A stretch of 64,000 nt of DNA from Arthrobacter sp. ERGS1:01 (GTDB lineage: Bacteria > Actinomycetota > Actinomycetes > Actinomycetales > Micrococcaceae), in the NCBI RefSeq assembly GCF_001281315.1, contig NZ_CP012479.1:1550001-1614000 (forward strand), read 5' to 3'. A program made the translations under genes and the position numbers. The notes under the pieces were generated by a model. It was not told the origin of the DNA. It saw only the letters and a list, made by a program, of their open reading frames with translations, and did no database searches. Of the stretch, positions 17,935-27,180 are shown in pieces; position 1 is the stretch's first letter, and each line of letters begins with the position of its first letter.

Positions 17935-19340
17935 GTGACGGACCAACGAAATGAACTGCCCGTTGCCATCATCGGGGCCGGCCCGGTAGGTCTGGCAGCG
18001 GCCGCCAACGTGATCGAACGCGGCCTCACACCACTGGTCTTCGAGGCCGGCGAGCGCGTTGGGGCAGCCATCCGGCAGTGGGGCCACATCCGGCTGTTCT
18101 CCTCGTGGGAGCACAACATCGACCCCGCCTCCCGCCGCCTCCTGGAACCCACTGGCTGGAGCGAACCACGCCTGACGTCCCTGCCGTACGGCGCCGAGCT
18201 CGTCGAGCAGTACCTTGAACCCCTGGCCGTGACTCCGGCCATCAGTGCCGCCCTGCACTGTTCCTCCACCGTGACGGCGGTGAGCCGGGCAGGCATGGAC
18301 AAAACCCATTCCCGTGACCGCGACGCACGCCCCTTCCTGGTCCGCGTGGAAACTGCCGATGGCACCGTGACCGACCACCAGGTGCGAGCTGTCATCGACG
18401 CCTCGGGTACCTGGGCCCAACCCAACCCCCTGGGCCAGGCCGGGCTCCCTGCACCAGGCGAGGTTGAAGCAATCGCGGCCGGCCTCATCACCGAGCCCTT
18501 GCCCGACGTCACGGGTGCCGACCGTTCCCGCTTCGCCGGCAAGCACGTCCTCGTCATAGGTGCCGGCCACTCCGCCGCCAATACCCTTATCAGTCTGGGC
18601 CAGCTGGCCAAAAATGAGCCCGGCACCAGGATCAGCTGGGCCGTCCGCGGTACCGACGCGTCCCGCCTCTACGGCGGGGGCGACCTCGACGGTTTGCCGG
18701 CCCGCGGCCAACTCGGCATCCGCCTGCGCGGGCTGGTTGGGGATGGGCACATCGAGCTGCACACCTCCTTCACCACCACCTCGTTCACCACCACGGGCGG
18801 GGCTTGGCCGTCACCGGCAGCACCCCGGACGGGGACGTGGCCCTGGGCGTGGATCTGCTGATCCCGGCCACCGGGTTCCGCCCCGACCTGGATATCCTGC
18901 GCGAAATTCGGTTGGAACTCGACCCGGCCGTGGAAGCGCCCCGGGACCTGGGTCCGTTGATCGATCCGGAGTTCCACTCCTGCGGCACCGTCCCCGCCCA
19001 CGGGGCGAAGGTCCTCGCTCACCCGGAGAAGGACTTCTACATTGCCGGGATGAAATCCTATGGCCGTGCGCCGACGTTCCTGCTCGCCACGGGCTATGAG
19101 CAGGTCCGCTCGATCGTCGCAGCCCTGGCCGGAGACCATGAAGCGGCCAACTCGGTTCACCTGGAACTACCGGAAACCGGGGTCTGTTCCACGGACTTGG
19201 GCGGCAGCTGCGACACCCCCACCGAGACCAGCCAGGGCGAGGACGAGGCGGCATCATCGTGCTGCGCATCCCCGGAGCCGGTGTTGATCGGTCTACCCAC
19301 CGGCCTGGCCCACGGCCGCGCCGCCTTCACCGGGCAATAG
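17935..19340 (+). pseudogene. Ars-linked FAD/NAD(P)-dependent oxidoreductase, interrupted by a -1 frameshift
   Basis: The first frame (17935 to about 18800) gives PVAIIGAGPVGLAAAANVI, the FAD motif, and HVLVIGAGHSAANTLISLG, the NAD(P) motif, of a monooxygenase/thioredoxin reductase-like flavoprotein. It ends in nonsense at 18861. The remainder is in the next frame from about 18800 to 19340 (LAVTGSTPDGDVALGVDLLI, ATGFRPDLDIL, then YIAGMKSYGRAPTFLLATGYEQV). One missing base in the GGGCGGGG run near 18795-18803 restores a single protein of about 468 residues. Related flavoproteins sit after arsC in actinobacterial ars operons; some are called ArsO. The tail has a Cys-Cys pair (SSCCASPE). Either a recent lesion or a base-calling error. 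Confidence 0.75.
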
Positions 19341-19362
19341 AGGAAGAGGAGCAGCCCAGGCC

Positions 19363-19875
19363 GGGTACTGCGAAACCGCACAGACCCGCCTCGCCGACGA
19401 CGTTCTCCGCACAGCCGACGTCGACATGACCGTGGCCTGCGGGGATTCCTGCCCGATGTGCCCCTGTAAGCGGTATCTTGGCAGGAAGATCGAAGACCCT
19501 GCCAGCTACCTGATCGAATGGACCCCCGGCAACCAGGTCCTGCCGATCTCCCTGGACACTGTCCTGGATCCGGAGGACGACACCGCCATTGCCGCAGCAC
19601 GGCTCACGGAAGCACTCGCCGCCGCGGCGTCCGGCTACGGGGTGGACTGGTCCCTGCGGGTCATTGGCGGTGACCCCGCACTGGCTTTGGGCCGGCTGGC
19701 CGCCGCCGCGAACGCGTCCACCATCGTGATCGGGGCCCGGCGGTCCGGATTCATGGCGAAAGTCGATGAACTCGTCTCCGGTTCACTCCTGCACCGGCTC
19801 CTCATGACCCAGCCCATCCCAGTGTTGGGTATTCCTTCCCCGGATGTGCAACGCCACTTTCATTCCCACGGCTGA
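19363..19875 (+). pseudogene. Chimeric remnant: arsC fragment joined to the C-terminal half of a universal stress protein
   Basis: Up to about 19505 the frame reads LADDVLRTADVDMTVACGDS then CPMCPCKRYLGRKIEDPA, clearly the second half of an arsenate reductase like the intact one at 17497, but without the CX5R loop. It then continues as VLPISLDTVLDPEDD and VIGARRSGFMAKVDELVSGS, the C-terminal ATP-binding half of a UspA-domain protein (G-x2-G...GS). An ATG at 19426 would allow a 149-residue chimera to be made. Neither parent domain is complete, so I treat it as debris from recombination. Confidence 0.7.
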
Positions 19876-19891
19876 AAGAAGTATCCAACCC

Positions 19892-20078
19892 ATGACCAGC
19901 AAACCAGGCGTCCCAGTCGTGTGCGTGAAGAACGGCGCTGGTCACCGCCCTGGGCGGCGAGGGTGTCGTGAACCCGGTTCCCGGGATTGAGATCACCAAC
20001 TGTGACACGGATGTGCCGTCCGAACGCGGCCTCGAAGGCATGGAACGGATGCGCCTGGTCCGTGACGACAGCCGGGCC
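19892..20078 (+). pseudogene. Internally deleted arsC remnant of a second subtype
   Basis: The ATG at 19892 opens MTSKPGVPVVCVKNGAG, the N-terminus of the VCVKNGGKSQ subtype of ArsC. The frame then breaks, and in another frame VVNPVPGIEITNCDTDVPSE and RGLEGMERMRLVRDDSRA appear, which match the C-terminal part of the same subtype. About 70-80 residues in between, including the catalytic arginine loop, are missing. It runs directly into the 3' end of the converging dehydratase gene at 20082. Confidence 0.7.
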
Positions 20079-20081
20079 CGG

Positions 20082-21014
20082 CTACAGCCCCGACGGGTCG
20101 GTATTGGCGCCGCACAGGATCACGGCCACGCGTTCCCCGGCGGCCGGAACGTAGGCGCCGGACTGCAGGGCGGCAAACGCCGCGGCCGCGCCGTGCTCCA
20201 CCACAATCCGGTAGTTCTCCCACAGGAAGGAACGGGCGGCGACGATGTCGTCGTCGCTGACCAGCACGCTGTGGACCCCAGTGCGGACCGCCACGGCATA
20301 GCCGATTTCACCAATGCGGCGCGCCCCCAGGGAATCGGCGGCGATGCCGGACACGGGCACATCGACCGGGGCGCCGGCGGCCAGCGCCGAGTGCAGGGTG
20401 GCCGCAGTCTCCGGCTCCACGGCCACCACTGTGGCCCGGCCCTCCACGGCCGCCGCGATCCCTGCCATGAGGCCGCCGCCGCCCACGGCCACCACCACGG
20501 TGTCGACGCCGTCGAGTTGCTCAAGGAGCTCGCTGCCCGCGGTGCCGGCCCCCGCGGCGATCTCCGCCTGGTCGTACGCGTGGCAGTAGACGGCTCCCGT
20601 GCTTTCGGCAAACGCAATGGCGGCCTCGTAGGCCACGGCGTACTCGCTGCCTTCCTGGACCACCGTGGCACCGGCGGCCCGGAGCTTCTTGACCTTCACG
20701 GCCGGTGCCGACAACGGCACGAATACGGTGGCCGGCACGCCCACCGTGGCGGCCGCGTAGGCGTTGGCCAGGCCGGCGTTGCCACCCGAGGCGACCACGA
20801 TGCCGATGTCCGGATCGAGCTCGCCGCGCTCACGGCACGCCAGCACGCGGTTGAACGCGCCCCGGGCCTTGAACGTGCCGGTGTGCTGGAGGAATTCGCA
20901 TTTGAGCCAGACGTCGCCGGGGGAGTGCCGCTCATCCAGTTTCAGCAGGGGCGTGGCGCGCACTAGTCCGGCAATGCGGAGGGCGGCTTGGTCAACGTCG
21001 GCGCGGGTGATCAT
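20082..21014 (-). CDS. PLP-dependent serine/threonine dehydratase
   Basis: A 310-residue fold-type II PLP enzyme that deaminates L-threonine or L-serine to the 2-oxo acid. HTGTFKARGAFNRV carries the Schiff-base lysine, VVASGGNAGLANAY the SGGNAG substrate-carboxylate loop, and VAVGGGGLMAGIAAA the glycine loop for the PLP phosphate. There is no C-terminal ACT domain, as in catabolic or short forms, so no isoleucine feedback control is expected. It converges with the arsC remnant. Confidence 0.87.
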   Translation of the reverse strand: MITRADVDQAALRIAGLVRATPLLKLDERHSPGDVWLKCEFLQHTGTFKARGAFNRVLACRERGELDPDIGIVVASGGNAGLANAYAAATVGVPATVFVPLSAPAVKVKKLRAAGATVVQEGSEYAVAYEAAIAFAESTGAVYCHAYDQAEIAAGAGTAGSELLEQLDGVDTVVVAVGGGGLMAGIAAAVEGRATVVAVEPETAATLHSALAAGAPVDVPVSGIAADSLGARRIGEIGYAVAVRTGVHSVLVSDDDIVAARSFLWENYRIVVEHGAAAAFAALQSGAYVPAAGERVAVILCGANTDPSGL

Positions 21015-21132
21015 GGGAGGACTTCCTGGTGCGGGGGCGGGATTGCCCCAAGGCTACCGGGCGCGGACCACCGGGCACCACCACGATCCACCCTTCGATC
21101 CGCACCCTGCGTGCTCACGCTAGGCTTGGCCC

Positions 21133-21801
21133 ATGAGCGAGAATTCAACCCTGATCCATGACCTGCCGTCTGTCACGATCCGCCGCGCGGTGGTCTCGGA
21201 GATGGCCAACAACGTCTACCTGCTCACGGCCAAGGCCACGGGCGCGCAGATCCTCATTGACGCCGCCGACGACGCCCCCGCCATCGCCGCACTGCTCGCC
21301 GACGCCGCCGCGGACGCGCCGGTCCCCACCGCCGTGAAGTTCATTGCCACCACGCACCAGCACTGGGACCACGTGCGGGCGCTGGCCGCCGTCGTCGCCC
21401 TGACCGGAGCACCGACCGCCGCCGGGACCGACGACGACGCCGGCATCCAGGCCCAGTCCGGCGTGTCTGCCGACCGGCTGCTCGGGGACGGCGACGTGCT
21501 CGGCGTGGACGGGCTGGACCTCTCTGCCGTCCACCTGCGCGGCCACACGCCCGGCTCCATCGCCTACGTCTTGTCCGACGCCGGTGCCACGGTGATCTTC
21601 AGCGGCGATTCACTGTTCCCGGGCGGCGTGGGCAACACCGAGAAGGACCCGGCACGGTTCACCTCGCTGCTCAACGATGTCCAGGAGCGCCTGTTCGGCC
21701 GCTTTGGCGACGACGCCGTGGTGCTGCCCGGCCATGGTGACGCCACCACCCTCGGCACCGAACGCCCGGCACTGCCGGAGTGGCGCGAACGCGGCTGGTG
21801 A
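21133..21801 (+). CDS. Metallo-beta-lactamase fold hydrolase (glyoxalase II-like)
   Basis: A 222-residue MBL-fold enzyme. ATTHQHWDH is the metal-binding HxHxDH motif (here HQHWDH), HLRGHTPGSIAY the second histidine motif, FSGDSLFPGGVG the bridging aspartate, and VLPGHGDAT the last histidine. The arrangement is that of glyoxalase II or thioester hydrolases acting in the cytoplasm; the real substrate may be a mycothiol thioester. It starts 118 bases from the divergent dehydratase gene. Confidence 0.85.
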   Translation: MSENSTLIHDLPSVTIRRAVVSEMANNVYLLTAKATGAQILIDAADDAPAIAALLADAAADAPVPTAVKFIATTHQHWDHVRALAAVVALTGAPTAAGTDDDAGIQAQSGVSADRLLGDGDVLGVDGLDLSAVHLRGHTPGSIAYVLSDAGATVIFSGDSLFPGGVGNTEKDPARFTSLLNDVQERLFGRFGDDAVVLPGHGDATTLGTERPALPEWRERGW

Positions 21802-21857
21802 AATCAGCACTCGGTAGCCCCAAACTTGGCGCGGGGCGGTCGGATAGGGTTGATCGC

Positions 21858-22181
21858 ATGTACTTCATCGTCGTCAAATTCCAAACCAAGCCCGACTACA
21901 CGGACCAGTTCATGGACCTCGTGGGTCCGTTCACTGCCGCCACCCGCCGGGAGCCCGGCAACCTGTGGTTCGACTGGTCGCGCAGTGTGGAGGACCCTGA
22001 CGAATTCGTCCTGGTTGAAGCGTTCCTGGACGACGACGCCGCCGGCGCCCACGTCAACAGCGCCCACTTCAAGGCCGGCCTGGACTCCATGCGCCCGGCC
22101 CTGACCGCCACGCCCAGGATCGTCTCCCGCAAGGTCGACGGCGATTCCTGGGGTGAGATGGGCGAGCTGCAGATCGGCTGA
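21858..22181 (+). CDS. Antibiotic biosynthesis monooxygenase (ABM) domain protein
   Basis: A 107-residue ferredoxin-like fold protein of the ABM/YgiN type. It starts MYFIVVKFQTKPDYTDQFMD and has REPGNLWFDWSRSVEDPDEF followed by VLVEAF, the conserved strand and catalytic-pocket pattern. Members are small quinol monooxygenases or haem-degrading enzymes; this one cannot be assigned further. It lies 56 bases after the MBL-fold gene and may be co-transcribed. Confidence 0.82.
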   Translation: MYFIVVKFQTKPDYTDQFMDLVGPFTAATRREPGNLWFDWSRSVEDPDEFVLVEAFLDDDAAGAHVNSAHFKAGLDSMRPALTATPRIVSRKVDGDSWGEMGELQIG

Positions 22182-22206
22182 TCTCCGGCACCTGGCACCT
22201 GGCACC

Positions 22207-24132
22207 TCAGGCGGGCGGATTCCGCCTGGCCGGGCGGGCCGCAATGGGCCGGCCCACCAGCGACAGCACCGTCAGAGCGATGGCAAGCGCCACGTAGCCG
22301 GCGGCCCAGGCAAGGCCGGCCCCCGAAACGGTTGCGGGGTGGGCCGAAAGCAGCTCCACCACTGCCAGGGGCAGCGCGACGGCCAGCAACAACACGCACG
22401 CGAGGTAGCAAACCAGGGCGCCGAACCCGGCCTGCGGCACGTGCGCGCCCATCAGCGTCCGGCGGCGCTCCACCCGCCCGTGCAGCATGCCCCAAATCCA
22501 GCCGTTGACCACCTGTTGCGTGAGGCAGCCGAGGACGATGATGCCCACAATCAGGATCCACCAGTCGCCGGGCCGGTGCCACTCGGGCGCCTGCGTACAC
22601 GGCCACAGCACGATCTGGTTGTTCAGGGCGGTGATCTTGCAAAACGTCAGCCTGCCGACCCACGGCCACGCCGTGACCTTGGCCAGGAGCGGGACCACCA
22701 TGATGGCGCCGCTGATGAAGGCCAGCAGCCGGGCCATGCCCAGGCACCGCACCAGCAGGCGATGGACCTTTACCCGGGTTTGCAGCGCCGGCACTAGGGA
22801 GTTCCTGGGCACGGTCAGCGGGGGCAGCCACAACTGCCCGGGCGTCGTGGCCGGCTGATCGGCGGCGATGTAGATCAGCTGGGCCACGGGGTCGATCACC
22901 TCGATGCGGTTTTGCGAATACACAATGTGGTCCTTGATGAGTGCCGAACTGTTGTAGATCGGGTGTTCCTCGGGTCCGGGTGATTCCTCGGGGGAGCGCC
23001 CGTACAGTTCCCTGAAGGCCTCGGTGTTGTTCGCCCCGGCATCGGAAGCAACGGGGCCGGCCGGGACAAAATCGAACTTTGCCCAGAGATTGATCCACCG
23101 CAACCCCGGGCTGCATTCGAGCCAATCCTGGACGGGATTGCGTTTCGGCGCCATGGTGGTCCCGCCGGCCTGGCTGCGGCCGCCCCAGCGGGCGTATCCG
23201 AGGAGCGGCAGCCCGTTTCCCACGCAGATGAAGTTGCTGGCCGCCACCCGTCCCTGCAACAACACCTGGGCGCTGATCGCGGCGCCCTGGCTGTGGGCCA
23301 GCACCGACACCCTCGTCGGCTTCGCCGTCGTGGCGAGGTGGTCGTCGGGCCAGCGTTCAATGGTTTCGGCGACGCGTTGGCGCATCGCCGCGGCCTGCAT
23401 CTGCTTGCGCTGCCAGGTTGCGGGATCGCCCAGGAAGTCGGCGAAGGCCGTCAGGAGCTTTCCGACCAGCCTGCCCACCGCGGGTATCGGCGTGCCCAGG
23501 ATCGCCAGGGCCAGCAGGATCATGCCAAGGATGATTGCCGGAAACGCCACGGCACAAATAAGTGCCATGGCCCCATCCCGCAGGCGGCGCAGGATCCACC
23601 CCCACAGCCCCGCATGGGCCCGGGGGTACATGTTCCACCAGACCATGCGGGCGGCCCGCCTGACCACGGTGACCATGACGCCCCACGACCAGTCATAAGT
23701 GGCGCGGACCGTGGCCGGAATGAAGTCGTTGCCCCAACTTGCCTCGGTGATGACGAGGTCCAGGTATTCATCCCCAACGACGGGATGGGCCTTGAGCACC
23801 CGCACCCAGGTGGTGGGCGCATCCGATACGGCATCGGCGGCATCCACGATCAACGCCGGATAGTCATGGAACAGCGATCCCCGCGGCAACGCGTCCCTGT
23901 GGTCCAGGGCGATATCGTTGAGGCTTTGCAGGAACGGCTGCGCCCACTCCTGCAGGGTGCCGCCCTTCAACTCCGGACCCATGCCGTGCACCAGCACCAG
24001 CACGTGGTCGGGTTTGCCCACGGGCTGTCTGGGGTCGGTGATCAGATGCCGGGTGGTGTCCGGCGAACCGGGCGGCGGCTCACACGGCTCCGCAACCCCG
24101 GCTGAACGTTTTCCCCATCGATGCCTGCCCAT
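22207..24132 (-). CDS. Large membrane-anchored alpha/beta hydrolase-like protein
   Basis: About 641 residues. The N-terminal part has HVLVLVHGMGPELKGGTLQ (oxyanion strand) and, further on, VSVLAHSQGAAISAQVLL, a lipase-type nucleophile elbow. A pair of membrane segments (ALICAVAFPAIILGMILLAL) lies between them. The C-terminal third adds about five more hydrophobic helices (ILIVGIIVLGCLTQQVV, LVCYLACVLLLAVALPLAVV). I do not recognise a named family; the arrangement suggests a membrane-embedded lipase or thioesterase. The start at 24132 is the best ATG; the open frame continues upstream to 24258. Confidence 0.65.
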   Translation of the reverse strand: MGRHRWGKRSAGVAEPCEPPPGSPDTTRHLITDPRQPVGKPDHVLVLVHGMGPELKGGTLQEWAQPFLQSLNDIALDHRDALPRGSLFHDYPALIVDAADAVSDAPTTWVRVLKAHPVVGDEYLDLVITEASWGNDFIPATVRATYDWSWGVMVTVVRRAARMVWWNMYPRAHAGLWGWILRRLRDGAMALICAVAFPAIILGMILLALAILGTPIPAVGRLVGKLLTAFADFLGDPATWQRKQMQAAAMRQRVAETIERWPDDHLATTAKPTRVSVLAHSQGAAISAQVLLQGRVAASNFICVGNGLPLLGYARWGGRSQAGGTTMAPKRNPVQDWLECSPGLRWINLWAKFDFVPAGPVASDAGANNTEAFRELYGRSPEESPGPEEHPIYNSSALIKDHIVYSQNRIEVIDPVAQLIYIAADQPATTPGQLWLPPLTVPRNSLVPALQTRVKVHRLLVRCLGMARLLAFISGAIMVVPLLAKVTAWPWVGRLTFCKITALNNQIVLWPCTQAPEWHRPGDWWILIVGIIVLGCLTQQVVNGWIWGMLHGRVERRRTLMGAHVPQAGFGALVCYLACVLLLAVALPLAVVELLSAHPATVSGAGLAWAAGYVALAIALTVLSLVGRPIAARPARRNPPA

Positions 24133-24245
24133 ACCCCCATGATGAACCCGAAATTCCTTCCTGAACAGACGCTGTGACCCATATGTTAGGGCGCTGGCAG
24201 CCGGCACTTTGCCGGCCGCAAAGCGATTGCGGGGAGAATGGAGTG

Positions 24246-26869
24246 GTGAGCACTCCACGCACTCCCGAATCCAGCAAGCACGGCCACACCTTTGACCTGG
24301 ACGCCATCGCCGCGGGTCTGGTCTTTGGCCAATCCCTGGCCGCGCTCACCGGTGCCCTGACGGGCGCGGAGGCCACGGGAGCCGCCGTCGTCCAGGCCCC
24401 GCCGGGTTCCGGAAAGACCACCCTGGTGCCGCCGCTGTTGGCAAACCTCCTGCCCCGGGAGTGCGGCCGGGTGGTGGTGACCCAGCCGCGCCGGGTTGCC
24501 GCCCGTGCCGCGGCGCGCCGGCTCGCGTCCCTGGACGGCGGCCCGCTCGGGGAACGGGTGGGCTACACCGTGCGCGGGGAACACCACGCCGGTCCCAAGA
24601 CGGTCGTGGAGTTCGTGACGCCCGGCATCCTGCTGCGCCGCCTCCTGGCCGATCCCGGCCTCGACGGGGTGGCCGCAGTAGTCCTGGACGAGGTCCACGA
24701 ACGCGGCCTGGAAACCGATCTGCTCCTGGGCATGCTCGCCGAGGTCCGCCAACTGCGCGGCGAGCTGGCCGTGGTGGCCATGTCCGCCACCCTCGACGCG
24801 CCCCGCTTTGCCGCCCTGCTGGCCGACGACGACGGCGTACCCGCCCCCGTGGTCGACTCGCCGTCGGCCCTGTTCCCGCTGACCGTGCAGTGGCGGCCGG
24901 CAACGCGTCCGCGGCTGGATGAACGCGGCGTGACCCGCGCCTTCCTGGAGCATGTGGCGGACACGGCCGCCGCGGCGCACGCCGACGCCCTTGCCGCGGA
25001 CCCCGGGGTCGATGCCCTGGTCTTTGCCCCGGGCGGGTGGGAGGTTGCGCAGATTGCGGGGCGGCTGCGCGCCGGCCGCCCCGGCACCGAGGTGCTGGAA
25101 CTGCACGGCCAGGCCCCCGCCGCCGAACAGGACCGTGCCGTCTCCGGGCGCCGGGCGGGGGATCCGCCGCGCATCATCGTCTCCACGTCCCTGGCCGAAT
25201 CCTCCCTGACGGTGCCGGGCGTGCGGCTCGTGATCGACTCCGGGCTGTCCCGCGAACCGCGGCGCGACGCCGCCCGCGGCATGTCGGGGCTCGTGACGGT
25301 GTCCTGCTCCCGGGCCTCGGCCGAACAACGCGCCGGCCGGGCCGCCCGGCAGGGACCGGGCACCGTGGTGCGCTGCTACGACGAGCGGGCGTATGCTGCC
25401 GCCCCGGCCCACCCCACCCCGGAGATCGCCGTCGCCGACCTCACCCAGGCGGCCCTGGTGCTGGCCTGCTGGGGGCCCCGGCCGGTCGCGGCCTGGCACT
25501 GCCCGACGCGCCGCCCGCGGCCGCCATGGACGACGCCGTGGAGGTGCTGCGCGAACTGGGCGCCGTCGGGGCGGACGGGATGGCCACGCCCATCGGCAAG
25601 ACCCTGGCCAAGGTCCCCGCGGACCCGCGGCTGGCCCGGGCCCTCCTGGACGGGGCCGCCGTGGTCGGCGTGAAAGCGGCGGCCGAGGCCGTGGCGCTTG
25701 TCTCGAGCGACCGCCGCGCACCCGGGGCCGACCTCACCCAACTCCTGACGGCATTGCGCTCGGGACGGGACCCCGGCACCCGGCGCTGGGCCGAGGACGT
25801 CAGGCGGCTGGCCGCCATGGCCCGCACCGACACGGCACAATCCACCCAGCAAACGGAGGGGCCGGTGACGGCGGGGGAGTCGCTTGGCTTCGTCGTCGCC
25901 CTGGCGTATCCGGACCGGGTGGCCCGGCGGGTGCCCGGCGACGGGGCGCCCCAGTATCTGCTCACCTCCGGCACGCGGGCGGGCCTGCCCGCCGGCAGTC
26001 CGCTGTCCGGCCACGCATGGCTGGCCGTGGCCGAGGTGTCCCGCGCGCACGGCAGGAACACGGCAGGCACGGGAGCGGTGATCCGCAGCGCGGCACCCCT
26101 GGACGCCGAGTTGGCAGGCCGCGCCACCAGCCATCTTGCCACTGACACCACCGCCGCGGAATTCCGCGACGGGCGCCTCACCGCGCGGCGCGAACAACGG
26201 CTCGGCGCGATCGTGCTGTCCTCCACGCCCGTCAAGGCCACGGCGGCACAGGGCCGGGCCGCCGTCGCCGTGGCCCTGCAAGCCGAAGGACTGGGCCTGC
26301 TGGCGTTCTCGCCGAGTGCGGACAACCTGCGCCGCCGGCTGGCCCTGCTGCACCGGGTGCTGGGCGGGCCCTGGCCCGACGTCGGTGACCGCGCCCTGCT
26401 GGACCGCCTGGAGGATTGGCTCGCCCCCGAACTCGAGGCGATGGCCGGGGGCGCCAAACCATCCGGGGTCAACCTGGCCGAACCCCTGCGGCGGTTGCTG
26501 CCGTGGCCCGAGGCCGCAAAGCTGGCGGAACTGGCGCCGGAACGCCTCGCGGTGCCCAGCGGTTCGCAGGTCCGCATCGACTATCCCGAAGCGGACGACG
26601 CCGACGGCCTCCCGGTCGTTGCCGTCAAGCTCCAGGAGTGCTTTGGTTGGGGCGAAACCCCGCGGCTGGTTGCAGGGCGTGTGCCCGTGCTCTTCCACCT
26701 GCTCTCGCCCGCGGGCCGCCCGCTGGCCGTCACGGGCGATCTCGCGTCCTTCTGGTCCGGGCCGTACGCGCAGGTCCGGGCCGAGATGCGCGGGCGCTAC
26801 CCCAAGCATCCGTGGCCTGAGGATCCCTGGACGGCCCCGGCCACGGCAAAGGTCAAGAGCCGGATGTAG
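24246..26869 (+). pseudogene. hrpB: ATP-dependent RNA helicase HrpB, split by a -1 frameshift
   Basis: A DEAH-box helicase. The first frame carries VVQAPPGSGKTTLVPPLLA (motif I), VVVTQPRRVAARAAARRL (Ia), VVLDEVHERGLETD (II, DEVH), VVAMSATLDAPRF (III), VSTSLAESSLTVPGV (V) and ASAEQRAGRAARQGPG (VI). Near 25470-25476 the frame is lost in TGGGGGCCCC. The sequence continues in the next frame as LALPDAPPAAAMDDAVEVLR through the HrpB C-terminal region to VKSRM at 26869. Inserting one G would give about 875 residues, a normal HrpB. Start chosen at GTG 24246 (GTGAGC). Probably functional if the lesion is a sequencing error. Confidence 0.85.
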
Positions 26870-26879
26870 CCGGGCGGGT

Positions 26880-27167
26880 TCAGTCGGTGATGTCCACGAC
26901 CTCACTGTGCCGCTGGATCTCCCCGCTTTCCCAGGACCGCTTGAGCACGAAACCCAACTCGACCCGCCCCGCGGCCGCGGCCATGAAATGGAAGCGTTGC
27001 GTCCCGGAGGCCGGCACCATGGGTGTGGTGCCGGCCGATTCGGCCAGGAAGGTGCCGTCCACGTACTCGACGCCGTCGGGCACGTCCACCGCGGACCATT
27101 GGTAGCCCGTGGCCGGTGTCGCCCGAAAGTCCACCGTGAACAGTTCTCCCACCTTGACCGTGATCAA
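26880..27167 (-). CDS. Chagasin-family cysteine peptidase inhibitor (MEROPS I42)
   Basis: About 95 residues. The three inhibitory loops of chagasin are visible: ATPATGYQW (NPTTGY-type loop), SGTQRFHF (GxxxF loop) and LKRSWESG (RPW-type loop with Ser for Pro). Such proteins wedge into the cleft of papain-like peptidases. It starts at a TTG six bases after AGGAG, 14 bases after the stop of a papain-family peptidase on the same strand, so the two are co-transcribed. No signal peptide is visible, which fits protection of the cytoplasm. The pairing with the neighbour is inference from position. Confidence 0.82.
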   Translation of the reverse strand: MITVKVGELFTVDFRATPATGYQWSAVDVPDGVEYVDGTFLAESAGTTPMVPASGTQRFHFMAAAAGRVELGFVLKRSWESGEIQRHSEVVDITD

Positions 27168-27180
27168 TTCCTGCTCCTGA

